A stretch of DNA of 64,000 nt from Candidatus Rifleibacteriota bacterium (GCA_015232575.1 JADFZL010000015.1:120131-184130); one strand, 5' to 3'. Shown: positions 23,358 to 33,743, counted from the first letter of the stretch. The notes: generated by a model not told the origin, from the letters alone. Program-made: numbers and translations.

Positions 23358-24607
23358 ATCAAATCAGGCAATATTCAATAACACTCACTCTGGGAGCTCT
23401 TCCGGCGGCAATTTTAATATTGATATTGTATGCCTGTGATTTGTTAATTGAGAAAGTCAAGAAAGAGCTTGTAGATTCAAGAATTACAAGTCTGAAAGTT
23501 TTTTCGGGTGGTTCTGTAGCTTCATCTTCGCGGCCATTTTCTATTGTGCATCTTCCTGTCGATGCTGCTTCGTATTCAATTGGAATTCAAGATCTGCCTT
23601 CAAGGTTGAACGAAGAAAAGATTCGCTTTTATGGAAATCAGTTGCCTGTTGGCAGTGAAACAGTTGTTCAGATTGATGAGGGAGAAAAAGATTCCCTCTT
23701 TTTATGGATTTATAAGGCAAAAAATGGCATCTGGGCTGCAATTCAGTCCAGACGCTCTTTTTTTTCCAGGATTGATACGCTGAAAGTTCTTATCTGGACA
23801 GGCGGATTGATCATTGTTGGAATAACATTCATACTTTTTGTTTTCATTGCACGTAAAATCTCAGAAGTCTTTTCTGAAATGGAAACAAAAAATCTCGAAC
23901 TTGAGCGTGCAAACAGGCATCTTGAAGAACTGGGAAAGCTGAAAAGCAGTTTTCTCGCGCTTGTTTCACATGAACTTCGAACTCCGCTTGCCAGGCTAAA
24001 CGGACAGGTTAATCTCATACTTCCTGATTCTGAGTTGTTGCCTGAAATAATGCGAAGGCGCTTTGGTGAACTGGCAACTGACGTCGAAGAACTGAACCGA
24101 ATGACACGTAACGTTCTTGACTTGACAAGGCTTCAGTCTGAAGAACTCTCTGTAAAGAGCGGACCGGGTCAGATTGGCGAACTGATTACCTCTGCTATTG
24201 ATAGAATAAAACCGGCAGCAGAACGAAAAGGCTTAAAATTTGATTATCAGGAGCTTGAAACGCCTCCGGTAAAGCATGACCAGTATCTTCTTGAAAGAAT
24301 TCTTGATAATCTTCTGAACAATGCAGTTAAATATTCAAGTGAAAATGGAAAAATAGCTGTTTCCATGCTTGAACATAATAATTTCGTTGAAATCAGAGTT
24401 GAAAGCGAAGGTCATATTGTTCCAGAAAACGAGCGAGAGAAGATATTTGAAAAATTTTATCGACTGGAAAATGTCGGCGACAATATTCCAGGTACCGGAC
24501 TTGGACTATATCTCGTCAGAAAATTTGTTTTAATAATGGGCGGAAGAGTCTGGGTTGAGGGACTTGAAACAGGGAATCGTTTTGTCGTAACTTTACCTCT
24601 TTCCTGA
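23354..24607 (+). CDS. Membrane sensor histidine kinase
   Basis: 417 residues. Transmembrane helices lie at about 9-28 and 141-161, framing a periplasmic sensor domain. A cytoplasmic coiled coil leads to the dimerisation/phosphorylation domain (LVSHELRTPLARL, His near 202) and the ATPase domain with the N box (LLNNAVKYS), F box (IFEKFYRLE) and G box (GTGLGLYLV). There is no recognisable PAS or HAMP domain. It probably phosphorylates the NtrC-type regulator encoded divergently at 21087-22493, with the 216-residue protein between them. This pairing is inferred from position. Confidence 0.93.
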   Translation: MNQIRQYSITLTLGALPAAILILILYACDLLIEKVKKELVDSRITSLKVFSGGSVASSSRPFSIVHLPVDAASYSIGIQDLPSRLNEEKIRFYGNQLPVGSETVVQIDEGEKDSLFLWIYKAKNGIWAAIQSRRSFFSRIDTLKVLIWTGGLIIVGITFILFVFIARKISEVFSEMETKNLELERANRHLEELGKLKSSFLALVSHELRTPLARLNGQVNLILPDSELLPEIMRRRFGELATDVEELNRMTRNVLDLTRLQSEELSVKSGPGQIGELITSAIDRIKPAAERKGLKFDYQELETPPVKHDQYLLERILDNLLNNAVKYSSENGKIAVSMLEHNNFVEIRVESEGHIVPENEREKIFEKFYRLENVGDNIPGTGLGLYLVRKFVLIMGGRVWVEGLETGNRFVVTLPLS

Positions 24608-24657
24608 ACTTCACATAAGAAAAATTTCAGTTCATTCAATTCTTGTCTTTAAATCTT

Positions 24658-24755
24658 AATCTGCGAAATCTGCGTAATCTGCGGACAGCTTTAATCTTTC
24701 TCTTTTGTCTTTTATCCTCTTTTTTATCTCAATTCGCGCAATCTGCGGACAGATT
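24658..24755. repeat. Dispersed ATCTGCG repeat, family B, copies 1a and 1b
   Basis: Two copies of a short word cluster between convergent genes: AATCTGCGAAATCTGCGTAA followed by TCTGCGGACAG (24658-24688), and ATTCGCGCAATCTGCGGACA (from 24732). Related copies lie at 37199 and 63231. Confidence 0.75.
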
Positions 24756-24761
24756 TTATGG

Positions 24762-25661
24762 TTAGATTTTTTCCAGGAGTGCGATTATTTTGTCTCTTTC
24801 GTCGGAGTCATCGGGGAAGGCTGTGATGGCGTATCCAATGTTTATCTTCATCTTTTTTCCATCTTGAACAGAGGCGAGGTATGAATCAATGTCTTTCTGT
24901 ACTCTTTTTGTAAAGGCTTCTGCGCCGGGTTTGCCCGATTCTGAAAGCATTATGGCAATTTTATTGTCATCAAATCTTGCTGCGAGGTCGTTTGGACGTT
25001 GATGCAGCGTCAGAATGCGACCAAGATCACATAGAACCTGTTCGACAGTCAATGTGTCCGGGCAAAGTATTGCTGATGGAGTGGAATCGTTTTGAAATGA
25101 AATTTTGATTGTTACGAATGAAAGTGGGGCATCATTCTTTTTTGATTTCAAAAGCTCAATAGTAATACATTCAAGAAAATAATCCTTTGAGTAGAGATTA
25201 CCGGTTTTGTCAAGAAGATGTCTTTCGACAGATGATAATTTTACATTAGTGGCTCTGATTCTCTGGTTGAGCTCTTTCATGATTCCAAGTGCAACATCTG
25301 GATACTCTGCGATCAGTTCACAGAAGTCTCCTTTTCTAAGTACCAGAAGGCTTGATGGCTGCTGAGCCATGGCAGAGGCCGCTCTGGGCTTATCGTCATA
25401 AAGCCCCATTTCTCCAAAAAAGTCTCCTGCTTCAAAGGTTGCCAGTCCTTTAACTTTTGGTGGAATTCCGGTGAATATTCTAATTCTTCCGTCTACAACG
25501 AAGTACATCCGGTCACCAGGTTGACCTTCATGAAAAAGCACCTCACCGACAGCCAGTTCTTCTTCGGTTGTCACCATGGCTATTACCCTCAGCTCATGAC
25601 TGTTCAGGCTTTTAAAAATAGAAATTCGCTTTAAAAACAGAATTTTCTCTATAGTAATCAT
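24762..25661 (-). CDS. Cyclic-nucleotide-binding domain protein with degenerate GGDEF-like domain
   Basis: 299 residues. Residues about 12-130 are a cNMP-binding domain of the CRP/PKA type, with the phosphate-binding cassette FFGEMGLYDDKPRAASA. The C-terminal half (about 155-299) resembles a GGDEF domain in outline (DKTGNLYSKDYFLE; a late GYA motif), but the active-site loop is replaced by FDDNKIA, so it is probably not catalytic. The ATG overlaps the stop of the upstream transporter by four bases. In relatives the cNMP domain is fused to the NTT-HEAT protein; here they are separate, coupled genes. Confidence 0.8.
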   Translation of the reverse strand: MITIEKILFLKRISIFKSLNSHELRVIAMVTTEEELAVGEVLFHEGQPGDRMYFVVDGRIRIFTGIPPKVKGLATFEAGDFFGEMGLYDDKPRAASAMAQQPSSLLVLRKGDFCELIAEYPDVALGIMKELNQRIRATNVKLSSVERHLLDKTGNLYSKDYFLECITIELLKSKKNDAPLSFVTIKISFQNDSTPSAILCPDTLTVEQVLCDLGRILTLHQRPNDLAARFDDNKIAIMLSESGKPGAEAFTKRVQKDIDSYLASVQDGKKMKINIGYAITAFPDDSDERDKIIALLEKI

Positions 25662-28471
25662 ATCTTTTTTTCAAACACCTTTTCAGATATCTTTTCAGCA
25701 AGCTTTGAATGTGTCCAGGAACGTATTTCCTTTGTTTCAAGCTGGAATTCCTCTGAGTTGGCAAGTTTCAGAAGAACCGGCTGCAATTCGAGAAGTCGAA
25801 TTTTTCCAATAGTATAAATTGCTGCATCTCTGAGGAATTTGTCAAGTGACAACAAATGCCGTTTAATAATCGTGGATACATCTTTATCTTCAATTTTAAA
25901 TATACGTCTGCCATAAGATGTGACCTGATCAAGCGATAGCCCTTCAAGCAGTGGCAGAATGTGGTAGATAAGAGTGCGTTCACCCATTGATTGAAGCACC
26001 TCAAGAGCATTGCTCATGATTTCCTGATTACTTGAATATAGATTCTTGAAAACAGTTCTGGCGGTCTGATTTTCGCGGTCTGGTGCTACAAGGGCCAGAA
26101 TCAGTCTTACTATCGAGAATGCTTTTTCATCTAGAATCATGGCGAAGTATTCTGCATCTGATTGATTGAGATTCATACGTATAATTCGTTCTTCGGCTTT
26201 CAATTCATAAATCTCTCTTATTCTTTCTTTACCGTATTTTGCAAGGCGTTCTCTGACAATGGGGTCCTGTGACAAGGCAAGAATTCTGATTGCGCCTTCC
26301 TGTTTGTTAACGGGTGAACACGGGTCATCAAGCACTTTCAGAAGCTTTGGAAGCGGTTCGTGTCCATAAGCGGAAAGAGCTTCAAGAGCATATTTCCTGT
26401 TTCGCGGGCTCAGATCTCCCAATGCTTCAATTAGAATGGAAGACGATTTCTCTGATTTAACTCTTCCAACAATTTGAATAGCATAGGAACGGATTTCTCT
26501 TACAGGATCGATAACAAGTTTTTGCAGCACTTCCAGATGTTCCTGAATTTCGCCGGTTTTGACCATAATGTTCATCGATTTAACTGCGGCGAGTCTGATA
26601 GCTGGATTATCACTGTACAAGAAAGATCTGAGGTTGATCCAGAAACGTTCTTCGCGAATTTCGCCGAGTGAGGTTATTCCAAGTGCTATTTCATCTGGGG
26701 AATTGCTGAATAGAAGTCTCTGAAAAATAAGAAGAGCCTTCATCATTGAAACGAGGTCTCCAGAGCGAATTACGCCAATTGCAGCAGTTGCACTGAAGCG
26801 TATGTCGGGATTTTCCAGAAACTCGCTCATCTTTTCGCGTATTTCGTCATCAACAGGAAACTGTGTCAAACTTTTCAGAGCAGCCAGACGGACCTCTGAA
26901 TCATTTTCTGAAAGACATTTTATAATGTACGATCTGGTATCCGGGGCAGGGAATCTGACCAGTTTTGGCAGAATTATTTTTTGGATATTTCCGCCGCCGG
27001 TTGATGCCTGTCTTAGAAGCGCAAGTCTTGCAGTGGGACGTCCGTAGGCAAGAAGAAGTTCAGAAGCCAGTTCCACAACGTCATCCTGAGAGTTTTTCAG
27101 TGCATCGACGACAAGAAGCTGGGTCTGAGTGTCAAGGACTCCGGGGTTTTTGTCTTCCGTAATAAGCTGGCTTATCTGTGAGCGTTTGAGCATGTCCAGA
27201 AGGCTTTTGCTGTAGAGGCCTCTGAGAATCCATGCACATATTAACCATGGAATAACAAGGAAAAATGCAATTAGAGAAGTTGTTGATTCATCGTAGGGAA
27301 TCAGCAGCAATGTTGCACCGGAGAATGTTGCCGCAATTGGAACAATTATTGATTCGTTTATTGCAATAGATTGCGACCTTCGTTTGGGAGGAACAGCATT
27401 GTAAAACAGATTAGTTACTGGCTGATATACAGCTCTTCTGAAACCTTCCTGATTAAATCTTGCGAAGACACCGGCTGGAAGCTGATATGATAAATATGCA
27501 AAAATGAAGGAAAACATTGTTGTACAAGGGTAAAATAGATTTGCATTGTTTACTCCGAGATATTGGATCATTCTGCCGGTAATGAGTGTCTGAAAAAGAA
27601 GAGTGAAAAGATTTGAAAAAATGACATATTTTCCAAAGAATTCAGCAAGTTGATTCTCGCTGGTAAACGATTTCGAAAAAATGTCACTGTAAGTGTATTC
27701 GAGAAAAAAGCGGGAAACAGTCATCAGAAAAGCTGCTGCGGCAAGAGTTGCCAGTAGTGGTGAATCGGTGGCGGCCTTGAATTCATTCAGAATTTTGTCA
27801 AGCCAGTTTTTTCCCTGAAATTTTGGGGTATCAATTTCTTCTGCAGCCCAGGAAAGACTTAATAGCCGGTTTTTAAAAATTAAGGTCAATATTGAGGAAA
27901 CTATAAGTAATATTGCCCATGTAAAAAGCAGCTTTTCAGCCCCTGAGTTTTCAGCATATCCGTGCAGAATCAAACCACCAACGAGTGATCCGAAGACTGT
28001 TCCAGATAAAATAAGCGGAAACATTCTTTTTGCATCAAGTGTTTTGAACTGTATCGAAAGAATTACTGAAAAATGCGCGCTGAGAATCATTCCAAGGATG
28101 TTCTGAAGAATGTACAAAAATAGCGCCCCGGAATTCATTGAAAATACCTGCATTTGCGACTTCAGTAAAAAAGAGCTGAAAAAAACCGCTGATGAAGCGA
28201 AAAGCCCCAGGATAACAGCCATTGATACAGGCTGAATCTTGTTCTGCAGCCATGTAAAAAGAATAGAGAACGGTATCGAAAAGACAGAGCAGACAATGAA
28301 CATCCACGGAAGGTATTCGATGCCTACTCTTTTGAGAAAAACAGCCTCGGAAACGGATTCGCCTAATGTAAGTCCAGTCCAGAGTACAGCATTCAAAGAC
28401 CAGAAGAATATAAGATTCAGCCATTCTCCAGATCGGACATTCAACAGTGATTCAATTTTTTCTTTAAACAT
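25658..28471 (-). CDS. NTT/MFS-like transporter domain fused to HEAT repeats
   Basis: 937 residues. The N-terminal ~420 residues hold about 12 hydrophobic segments of an MFS/ADP-ATP carrier (NTT)-like fold (WTGLTLGESVSEAVFLKRVG, MFPLILSGTVFGSLVGGLIL, KRRSQSIAINESIIVPIAA). Residues about 440-900 are helical repeats of the HEAT type (LVRFPAPDTRSYIIKCLSEN; SEVRLAALKSLTQFPVDDE; VREIRSYAIQIVGRVKSE). The substrate is unknown; transport of nucleotides is not shown. It overlaps the cNMP-binding gene and may pair with it as a ligand-gated module. Confidence 0.75.
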   Translation of the reverse strand: MFKEKIESLLNVRSGEWLNLIFFWSLNAVLWTGLTLGESVSEAVFLKRVGIEYLPWMFIVCSVFSIPFSILFTWLQNKIQPVSMAVILGLFASSAVFFSSFLLKSQMQVFSMNSGALFLYILQNILGMILSAHFSVILSIQFKTLDAKRMFPLILSGTVFGSLVGGLILHGYAENSGAEKLLFTWAILLIVSSILTLIFKNRLLSLSWAAEEIDTPKFQGKNWLDKILNEFKAATDSPLLATLAAAAFLMTVSRFFLEYTYSDIFSKSFTSENQLAEFFGKYVIFSNLFTLLFQTLITGRMIQYLGVNNANLFYPCTTMFSFIFAYLSYQLPAGVFARFNQEGFRRAVYQPVTNLFYNAVPPKRRSQSIAINESIIVPIAATFSGATLLLIPYDESTTSLIAFFLVIPWLICAWILRGLYSKSLLDMLKRSQISQLITEDKNPGVLDTQTQLLVVDALKNSQDDVVELASELLLAYGRPTARLALLRQASTGGGNIQKIILPKLVRFPAPDTRSYIIKCLSENDSEVRLAALKSLTQFPVDDEIREKMSEFLENPDIRFSATAAIGVIRSGDLVSMMKALLIFQRLLFSNSPDEIALGITSLGEIREERFWINLRSFLYSDNPAIRLAAVKSMNIMVKTGEIQEHLEVLQKLVIDPVREIRSYAIQIVGRVKSEKSSSILIEALGDLSPRNRKYALEALSAYGHEPLPKLLKVLDDPCSPVNKQEGAIRILALSQDPIVRERLAKYGKERIREIYELKAEERIIRMNLNQSDAEYFAMILDEKAFSIVRLILALVAPDRENQTARTVFKNLYSSNQEIMSNALEVLQSMGERTLIYHILPLLEGLSLDQVTSYGRRIFKIEDKDVSTIIKRHLLSLDKFLRDAAIYTIGKIRLLELQPVLLKLANSEEFQLETKEIRSWTHSKLAEKISEKVFEKKI

Positions 28472-28547
28472 TTTCCAAAATCCAAAAAATTCCGTGTATT
28501 CTGTGTGTTACGTGGTTAAATCTCGTCTTTTCCCGTCACAAATAACA

Positions 28548-31500
28548 TCAGAACTTCCAGTCGTATTTTATACCGATTCTGTTACGGTTGGTGGGTTTTT
28601 CTGCTTCAAAGTTAATTAAAAATCCCTTTGGAAGCCTGTATTCGAAAATATATGTTTTTCGCTCATCTTCGTTTGAAAGTGTTCCTTCGTAGGCGAGAAA
28701 GATGTTGTACCCAATGTATTTTCCTATTCTCAGGAAGGAGCGGCTCACTCCGGTTGTTCTGTCGAAAAGAGAACCAAAATACAGCTCGTCAAGATTTAAT
28801 GCTTTTGTAAGAGTTGATGAAACAAGGCTGCTGAGGTAGGCATTTTTCAGTCTTTCAAATATTTCCTTTTCGAGAATTCCACCATTTGATGAACCACCTT
28901 CAACGGCGAGATTTTCGCCAAGTGCCAGCATTCTCAGGATGTCGCCTTCTGCAAGCGGTGGTGATGAATAAAGGCTTGGCTTAATTTCAGAAAGTCTGCC
29001 TGAAAGAACCAGGTAGACCTGAGCGTTCTGAATTTTAGTAGCAGATTTAAAATAAATATTCGCATCAAATTTCCCGTCATAATCGAGAAAATTAATATCG
29101 CCATTTTCGATGTCAAACTTCCTCTGCTGGAAGTAAATAGCTCCCTGAACGGTGTTAACAGAACCGGAGATGTGGAAATTATCAAGATCTCCGATAACGT
29201 TGAAAATGCCGCGCATTTCAGCATTCATAAGTGAATTGCGCACCCAGAAGTTTCTTGGAGAATTGAACTTAATGTCATATTTTACTGTTTTGAATGGAAG
29301 AACAATTTTCCGTTTCGGAATTTTCAACGGGTTTTCAGACAATTGAATCTTTCCTTTTGGAAGGAGCACATTTCCCTTTATAACAGGATTATAGAAATTG
29401 CCTGTTATTGAAAAATCAGCATTGCTTTTTTCAATGTCTAATCCGGAAAGATGCAGGTCTATTTTGCTGGCATTGAGATTTAGGTTCATTTTGCCGAAGT
29501 CGTCTGAAAAGTCGATTTCACCTTTGCCTGACACAGTTCCTTTGCCAAGTTTTGCACTTAGCGGTGCGATAAAGACCTTCTTTTCAAGTGTTTTCAGACC
29601 GATGTCAACGTTTTTAAGAGGCTTTTTCATTCCAGTCAGAACAATTTCTTCAGCCTGAAGATTAAGATTTCCTGAAATAGCCGGAGTCATAGGTTCACCG
29701 GTAAAAATGATTTCTCCGTAGGCTTTTCCCTTTGCCGATTTGAAATATTCCGGAAAAAGAAGAGGAAGATCGTTTATCGGACCCGGTGGAATACTGACTT
29801 TCAAATCGATATTAGTTGGAATAAATTTCTCCCCTGTGACAATTTCTCCTTTTAATGTAATTCTATTGCCGGGAAGAACAAGGGAAATGTTATTAATCAA
29901 TATTTTGTTTTCAGCATAACTTATTTTTCCAGCTATCTTATCGATTTTCTTTCCTGAATGCTGAAAGTTGCTGACATTGACGTTCATGGAAACATCAGGT
30001 TTCAAGACGTTTCCCTGAAGCATTGCATCGAAATCTACTTCAGCGTCTGGAATATCATATCCGGGAAGGAAAAAATCCTTAATCTCTTTTAATAAAAGCT
30101 TTTCAGATGTTACTTTAAATGAATTACTGTCATTCAGGTTCCCTTTTCCTTCAACTTTAATTTTACCATTTCCGAAAATGAATTGTACTGGCAAAAGATT
30201 TATGTAGTCATTTTCCCACTTGAACGAAAATGGCTTATTACAGTAAAGCTTTTTTGAAAATGATTTCAGGGATACTTCTGAAATATCTGCTTTTATAAGT
30301 TTGGGAAGTTTCTGGTCAAAGGTTCCTGCTGCTTCAATTTTTCCATTTAAAGAGAGCTCTGCAAGCGAAAATGATTTGTGCAAAGCAGCCACAAGAAAAC
30401 TCAAATCGCTATTATTAAATTCTGATATAACTCTGTATGAGCAGGGTTCAGTGATGCAAATTTCACCTGACAATTTAATAGACTGTTTATCAAACAGTGC
30501 ATTATTTATCTGGACAGTGTTGTTTACCAGTGACGTTTCCAGACCAAAATTGCCTAGATCATATCCGTTTATTGATAGATTTTCTCCAAAAGCGGTAATT
30601 TTGCCGGTTCGTTTCTGACTTGATGAGTCTATGAATCCATCTATTGTAATTTTGCCAGAAAGTTTATTCCTGAAAAGATTTTTAAGAAATCCGGATTTTG
30701 CAATTTCCAGCGGAGTAGATTTGATTTCGAGGAAAATGGATTTGCTGTCTATTCCGTATCTTCCATTAAAGTTAACTGTGCCTTCGCATGTCTGAAGCTC
30801 ACCTCTGTGAATGTCAAGCTGATCGGCAATTCCGGCGCCTTCAAGAGAAACATTTTGTAAAGTTTCTGATGCAACAACAGTTTCAGGTGATTTAACATTA
30901 AACTGCCAGAGCGGATTTTTAATATTTTCTGATCTTGATACTGTACCAGTGAATTTTCCATGAAAATTATTCAGAAATGCAAGTTTTTCAGAAAACATTG
31001 ATATTCTCTCAATTTCCAGGTCATTAAAAGAAATAAATGTTTTCAGAAAACGTTTTTTTCGCAAATCAAAGGTGAAATTGCTCTCAATGTGGGCTGAACC
31101 TGATTCAGCAATGAGATTGGTTAAAGAAACCTGCAAGTTTTTCAGAGACACGCTGCCTGACAATTTATTGATAAAGAACTTTTCTATTTCAATATCTGCA
31201 GCTTCCAGATTGCCCTGAATCGCTGGATTCTTAAGTTTTCCGCTGATCTTTCCGGTAAAATCTATTGTGCCTGTGGCATTCGTTTTTGCAAGTTTCAGTT
31301 GTCCAGGTTTGACATTTTCAACTGTCAGATTTCCTGAAATGTTTTCTTCATCAATTGTTCCTGAGAGTTTCATAAAACTGCCCTGGGAAAACTGAATAAC
31401 AGGATTGTGTAAAGACCATTTGGAGCCAGTTCCGGAGGCGTTTACAGAAAGGCATTCTGCTGAAAAGCCAGAAATAAGGGGCTTGAGAATCTGAATTTGA

Positions 31501-33005
31501 GCAGAATAAGAGGCATGAGAAAGTCTATTTAACGCAAGATCAACAGAAAAAGTAGCATTTGCTGTTCCAGACTTAATTTCTGGAAGAAATGGATTTAATA
31601 TAGAAATGGGGAATTGTTTGAAACTTCCTGACAATCTGACTGATTGCGATGGAATGTTCAGCAGACCACATGCGATGTTGTATTCAAAAGGATGATTAAG
31701 TATCTCAGCATTTCCGGTGAGAGAAAGAGATGTTCCTGTTTGCTGCCAAGACAAGTTAATCTGAGGTGAATTGAAGACTTTGCTTGAAAAGCTTGCAAGT
31801 GAGATATTTCCGTCGCTGCTGGAAATATCCTTTTCATGTTGATAATTTGCTGTTGATGTAATTCTGAAAAATATGTTTTCAGGAATTTCCGGATAAAAAA
31901 ATCTAAAAAGATTCAGATGCAGAGGCAATGAGTTTATGTTGAAGTTACCTGAAAAATCTGGATATCCACGAAGCTTATTCCCGGAATCAATATTAAATGA
32001 ATGATGAAAAATGCTCTCTTCGCCAAGGCTGAAGCTCAGGTTTAAATCAGGTTTAATTTGAGATTTTTCAACTACTGCTGAAAAAGGAAATGTTACTGGA
32101 AACAGGCCGATTTTACCATCTGGCAGAGAAACATTTAATCCCATTTTCTTATAATTTTTTAAATCATCCGGTGATGAAAAAATCTTTTTTATTGTTCCGA
32201 AATCTGAATCCATTTTAATCGAAAAATCCATATTTCCTGAAACAGCTTTCAAAAGTGTTGAATATTTGAGGATTCTGTTTTCCGGAAAGATTTCAGAAAT
32301 GAATTTGGTCAACTTTGGAATCGAAATTTTTGAAAACTTCAGATAAAAGGCCAATAATTCATCTTTTGTGTTAAATTTTGTATTGAATGTGAGTTTCTTG
32401 CTGAAAGGGGTTTCCGGGGAGTCAAAGATAAGGATTACGGAATCATCAATAATGTTTGCTGATAATGATGCGATTTTAAAATTTCCGACTTTACTTTTAA
32501 GAGTAAGATTTTCGCTTGAAATAAACCTCGATTCTGAATAGCTTGATGCTGAGGCATTCTGACCCTGATTCGAAAAGATCCGCATAAGGTTTTTGTTGTA
32601 TCTGCCAAAAAGATCAAGATCAACCTCTGTCTCGTTCATGCGAACTGAAATTGATGGAAATTTACCTGACAAGGCGTTAATGACAAAGTCTTTTCCAACA
32701 TTTCTCAGGGAAAGTCTTTTATGACTCAGAATTTCTTTTTTGTCCGGGGAAAATATCACAAAATCACTCACGTAAACCCTTTTACGCAAAATGTCAACTG
32801 TTATACTGCCAATACTTGAATGCAGGCCAGTTTTTTCAAAAATGATCTGATCAATTTTTTGTGGAAGATTATTGGGTAAGAGCCTTGGTGAAGAGGAGAA
32901 AATGATTACAAGAAAAAAAAGAACAAAAGAGAGCAGACAGAAAAACAGAAGAAAGTTTACTGGCCGCAGGAACGATTTAAATAGCTGGACGAGAAATTTT
33001 TTCAC
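28548..33005 (-). CDS. tamB: TamB-like translocation/assembly protein (DUF490)
   Basis: Very long protein (1485 residues) with an N-terminal transmembrane helix (about 15-38) and then almost entirely beta-rich repeats, as in the TamB/AsmA bridge family. The C-terminal DUF490 region is typical: NVIGDLDNFHISGSVNTVQG, LVLSGRLSEIKPSLYSSPPL, GDILRMLALGENLAVEGG, ending with GIKYDWKF. TamB spans the periplasm and supports lipid transport or outer-membrane protein insertion. No tamA/bamA gene is adjacent. The start is GTG at 33005 with AAGG upstream. Confidence 0.9.
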   Translation of the reverse strand: MKKFLVQLFKSFLRPVNFLLFFCLLSFVLFFLVIIFSSSPRLLPNNLPQKIDQIIFEKTGLHSSIGSITVDILRKRVYVSDFVIFSPDKKEILSHKRLSLRNVGKDFVINALSGKFPSISVRMNETEVDLDLFGRYNKNLMRIFSNQGQNASASSYSESRFISSENLTLKSKVGNFKIASLSANIIDDSVILIFDSPETPFSKKLTFNTKFNTKDELLAFYLKFSKISIPKLTKFISEIFPENRILKYSTLLKAVSGNMDFSIKMDSDFGTIKKIFSSPDDLKNYKKMGLNVSLPDGKIGLFPVTFPFSAVVEKSQIKPDLNLSFSLGEESIFHHSFNIDSGNKLRGYPDFSGNFNINSLPLHLNLFRFFYPEIPENIFFRITSTANYQHEKDISSSDGNISLASFSSKVFNSPQINLSWQQTGTSLSLTGNAEILNHPFEYNIACGLLNIPSQSVRLSGSFKQFPISILNPFLPEIKSGTANATFSVDLALNRLSHASYSAQIQILKPLISGFSAECLSVNASGTGSKWSLHNPVIQFSQGSFMKLSGTIDEENISGNLTVENVKPGQLKLAKTNATGTIDFTGKISGKLKNPAIQGNLEAADIEIEKFFINKLSGSVSLKNLQVSLTNLIAESGSAHIESNFTFDLRKKRFLKTFISFNDLEIERISMFSEKLAFLNNFHGKFTGTVSRSENIKNPLWQFNVKSPETVVASETLQNVSLEGAGIADQLDIHRGELQTCEGTVNFNGRYGIDSKSIFLEIKSTPLEIAKSGFLKNLFRNKLSGKITIDGFIDSSSQKRTGKITAFGENLSINGYDLGNFGLETSLVNNTVQINNALFDKQSIKLSGEICITEPCSYRVISEFNNSDLSFLVAALHKSFSLAELSLNGKIEAAGTFDQKLPKLIKADISEVSLKSFSKKLYCNKPFSFKWENDYINLLPVQFIFGNGKIKVEGKGNLNDSNSFKVTSEKLLLKEIKDFFLPGYDIPDAEVDFDAMLQGNVLKPDVSMNVNVSNFQHSGKKIDKIAGKISYAENKILINNISLVLPGNRITLKGEIVTGEKFIPTNIDLKVSIPPGPINDLPLLFPEYFKSAKGKAYGEIIFTGEPMTPAISGNLNLQAEEIVLTGMKKPLKNVDIGLKTLEKKVFIAPLSAKLGKGTVSGKGEIDFSDDFGKMNLNLNASKIDLHLSGLDIEKSNADFSITGNFYNPVIKGNVLLPKGKIQLSENPLKIPKRKIVLPFKTVKYDIKFNSPRNFWVRNSLMNAEMRGIFNVIGDLDNFHISGSVNTVQGAIYFQQRKFDIENGDINFLDYDGKFDANIYFKSATKIQNAQVYLVLSGRLSEIKPSLYSSPPLAEGDILRMLALGENLAVEGGSSNGGILEKEIFERLKNAYLSSLVSSTLTKALNLDELYFGSLFDRTTGVSRSFLRIGKYIGYNIFLAYEGTLSNEDERKTYIFEYRLPKGFLINFEAEKPTNRNRIGIKYDWKF

Positions 33006-33054
33006 TGGTACCTTATCTTAATACGGCAAATCATAATAAAGGGTTCATAAGCTA

Positions 33055-33119
33055 TGTCATTTCGACCAAAGGGAGAAATCTTGCATTTATGAGATCTCTC
33101 ACATTCGTTCGAGATGACA
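33055..33119. repeat. Dispersed palindromic repeat, family A, copy 2
   Basis: TGTCATTTCGACCAAAGGGA begins the copy at 33055, and its inverse, ending CGTTCGAGATGACA, closes it at 33119. The copy lies between tamB and the small membrane protein gene. Confidence 0.8.
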
Positions 33120-33230
33120 GCCCACCACAAAGTTAACATGCAAATTTGCCCCCTTATTTAAGATTCTGCATACACAGTTCGCCTTCCGAATGATTTGCAG
33201 AAGGCAATCAGGCAGTTTGATTGTCGGGAT

Positions 33231-33680
33231 TTATTGATCTGATTTATCTGACGCTTCGGGTGATTGATTTTTCTTTTCATTATTAAGGATATCGGCAAGT
33301 GAAAGTTTTTCCTTCTTTATTCTGGACGGAAAAAAAATCTGAATCGCTGCATAGTATGCTGATGCTCCGAAGAGCATGAATGTTGCAGGGTCAGCAGCTT
33401 CTTTGCCGTAAAAAGAAACAACGGTTATACCCACACAAAAAGCAAACCAGATAAACATTTTTCCCAGCCACCAGCCGAGAGCCTGAAACCAGGTTTCTTT
33501 TGCCTCAATTATTTCAGAAAGTTTTGCCAGTCTGTATTTCTGAATCAGAAGCTCAAAAAGCCACGCATCTTTTCCTGATTCGGCAGCGCATGACTTCAGA
33601 AGGGCTTCAAATTTTGTATTTTCAGAGTAATTTTGCAATATTGCAGTGATTTCTTTTTTGTTGTCCCTTATACTGCTCAA
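33231..33680 (-). CDS. Small membrane protein of unknown function
   Basis: 149 residues, family not recognised. The N-terminal half is soluble and helical (about 1-65). Two hydrophobic segments follow, at about 72-90 (MFIWFAFCVGITVVSFYG) and about 97-115. The C-terminal tail is charged. The start is a TTG at 33680 with AAGGAG nine bases upstream; no in-frame ATG lies near. It is 63 bases downstream of the NSS transporter gene on the same strand and may be co-transcribed with it. Confidence 0.7.
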   Translation of the reverse strand: MSSIRDNKKEITAILQNYSENTKFEALLKSCAAESGKDAWLFELLIQKYRLAKLSEIIEAKETWFQALGWWLGKMFIWFAFCVGITVVSFYGKEAADPATFMLFGASAYYAAIQIFFPSRIKKEKLSLADILNNEKKNQSPEASDKSDQ

Positions 33681-33743
33681 TTCTTTTGGCTCCTTACAGG
33701 GCTATATTTCAAAGCCTGGCTTTTGGCCAGGCTTTGAAGAGTA

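Noticed and set aside
28472..28547. AT-rich gap with TTCCGTGTATTCTGTGTG
   Set aside because: It resembles a short common dispersed word, but only one copy is in the window, so I do not call a repeat family.
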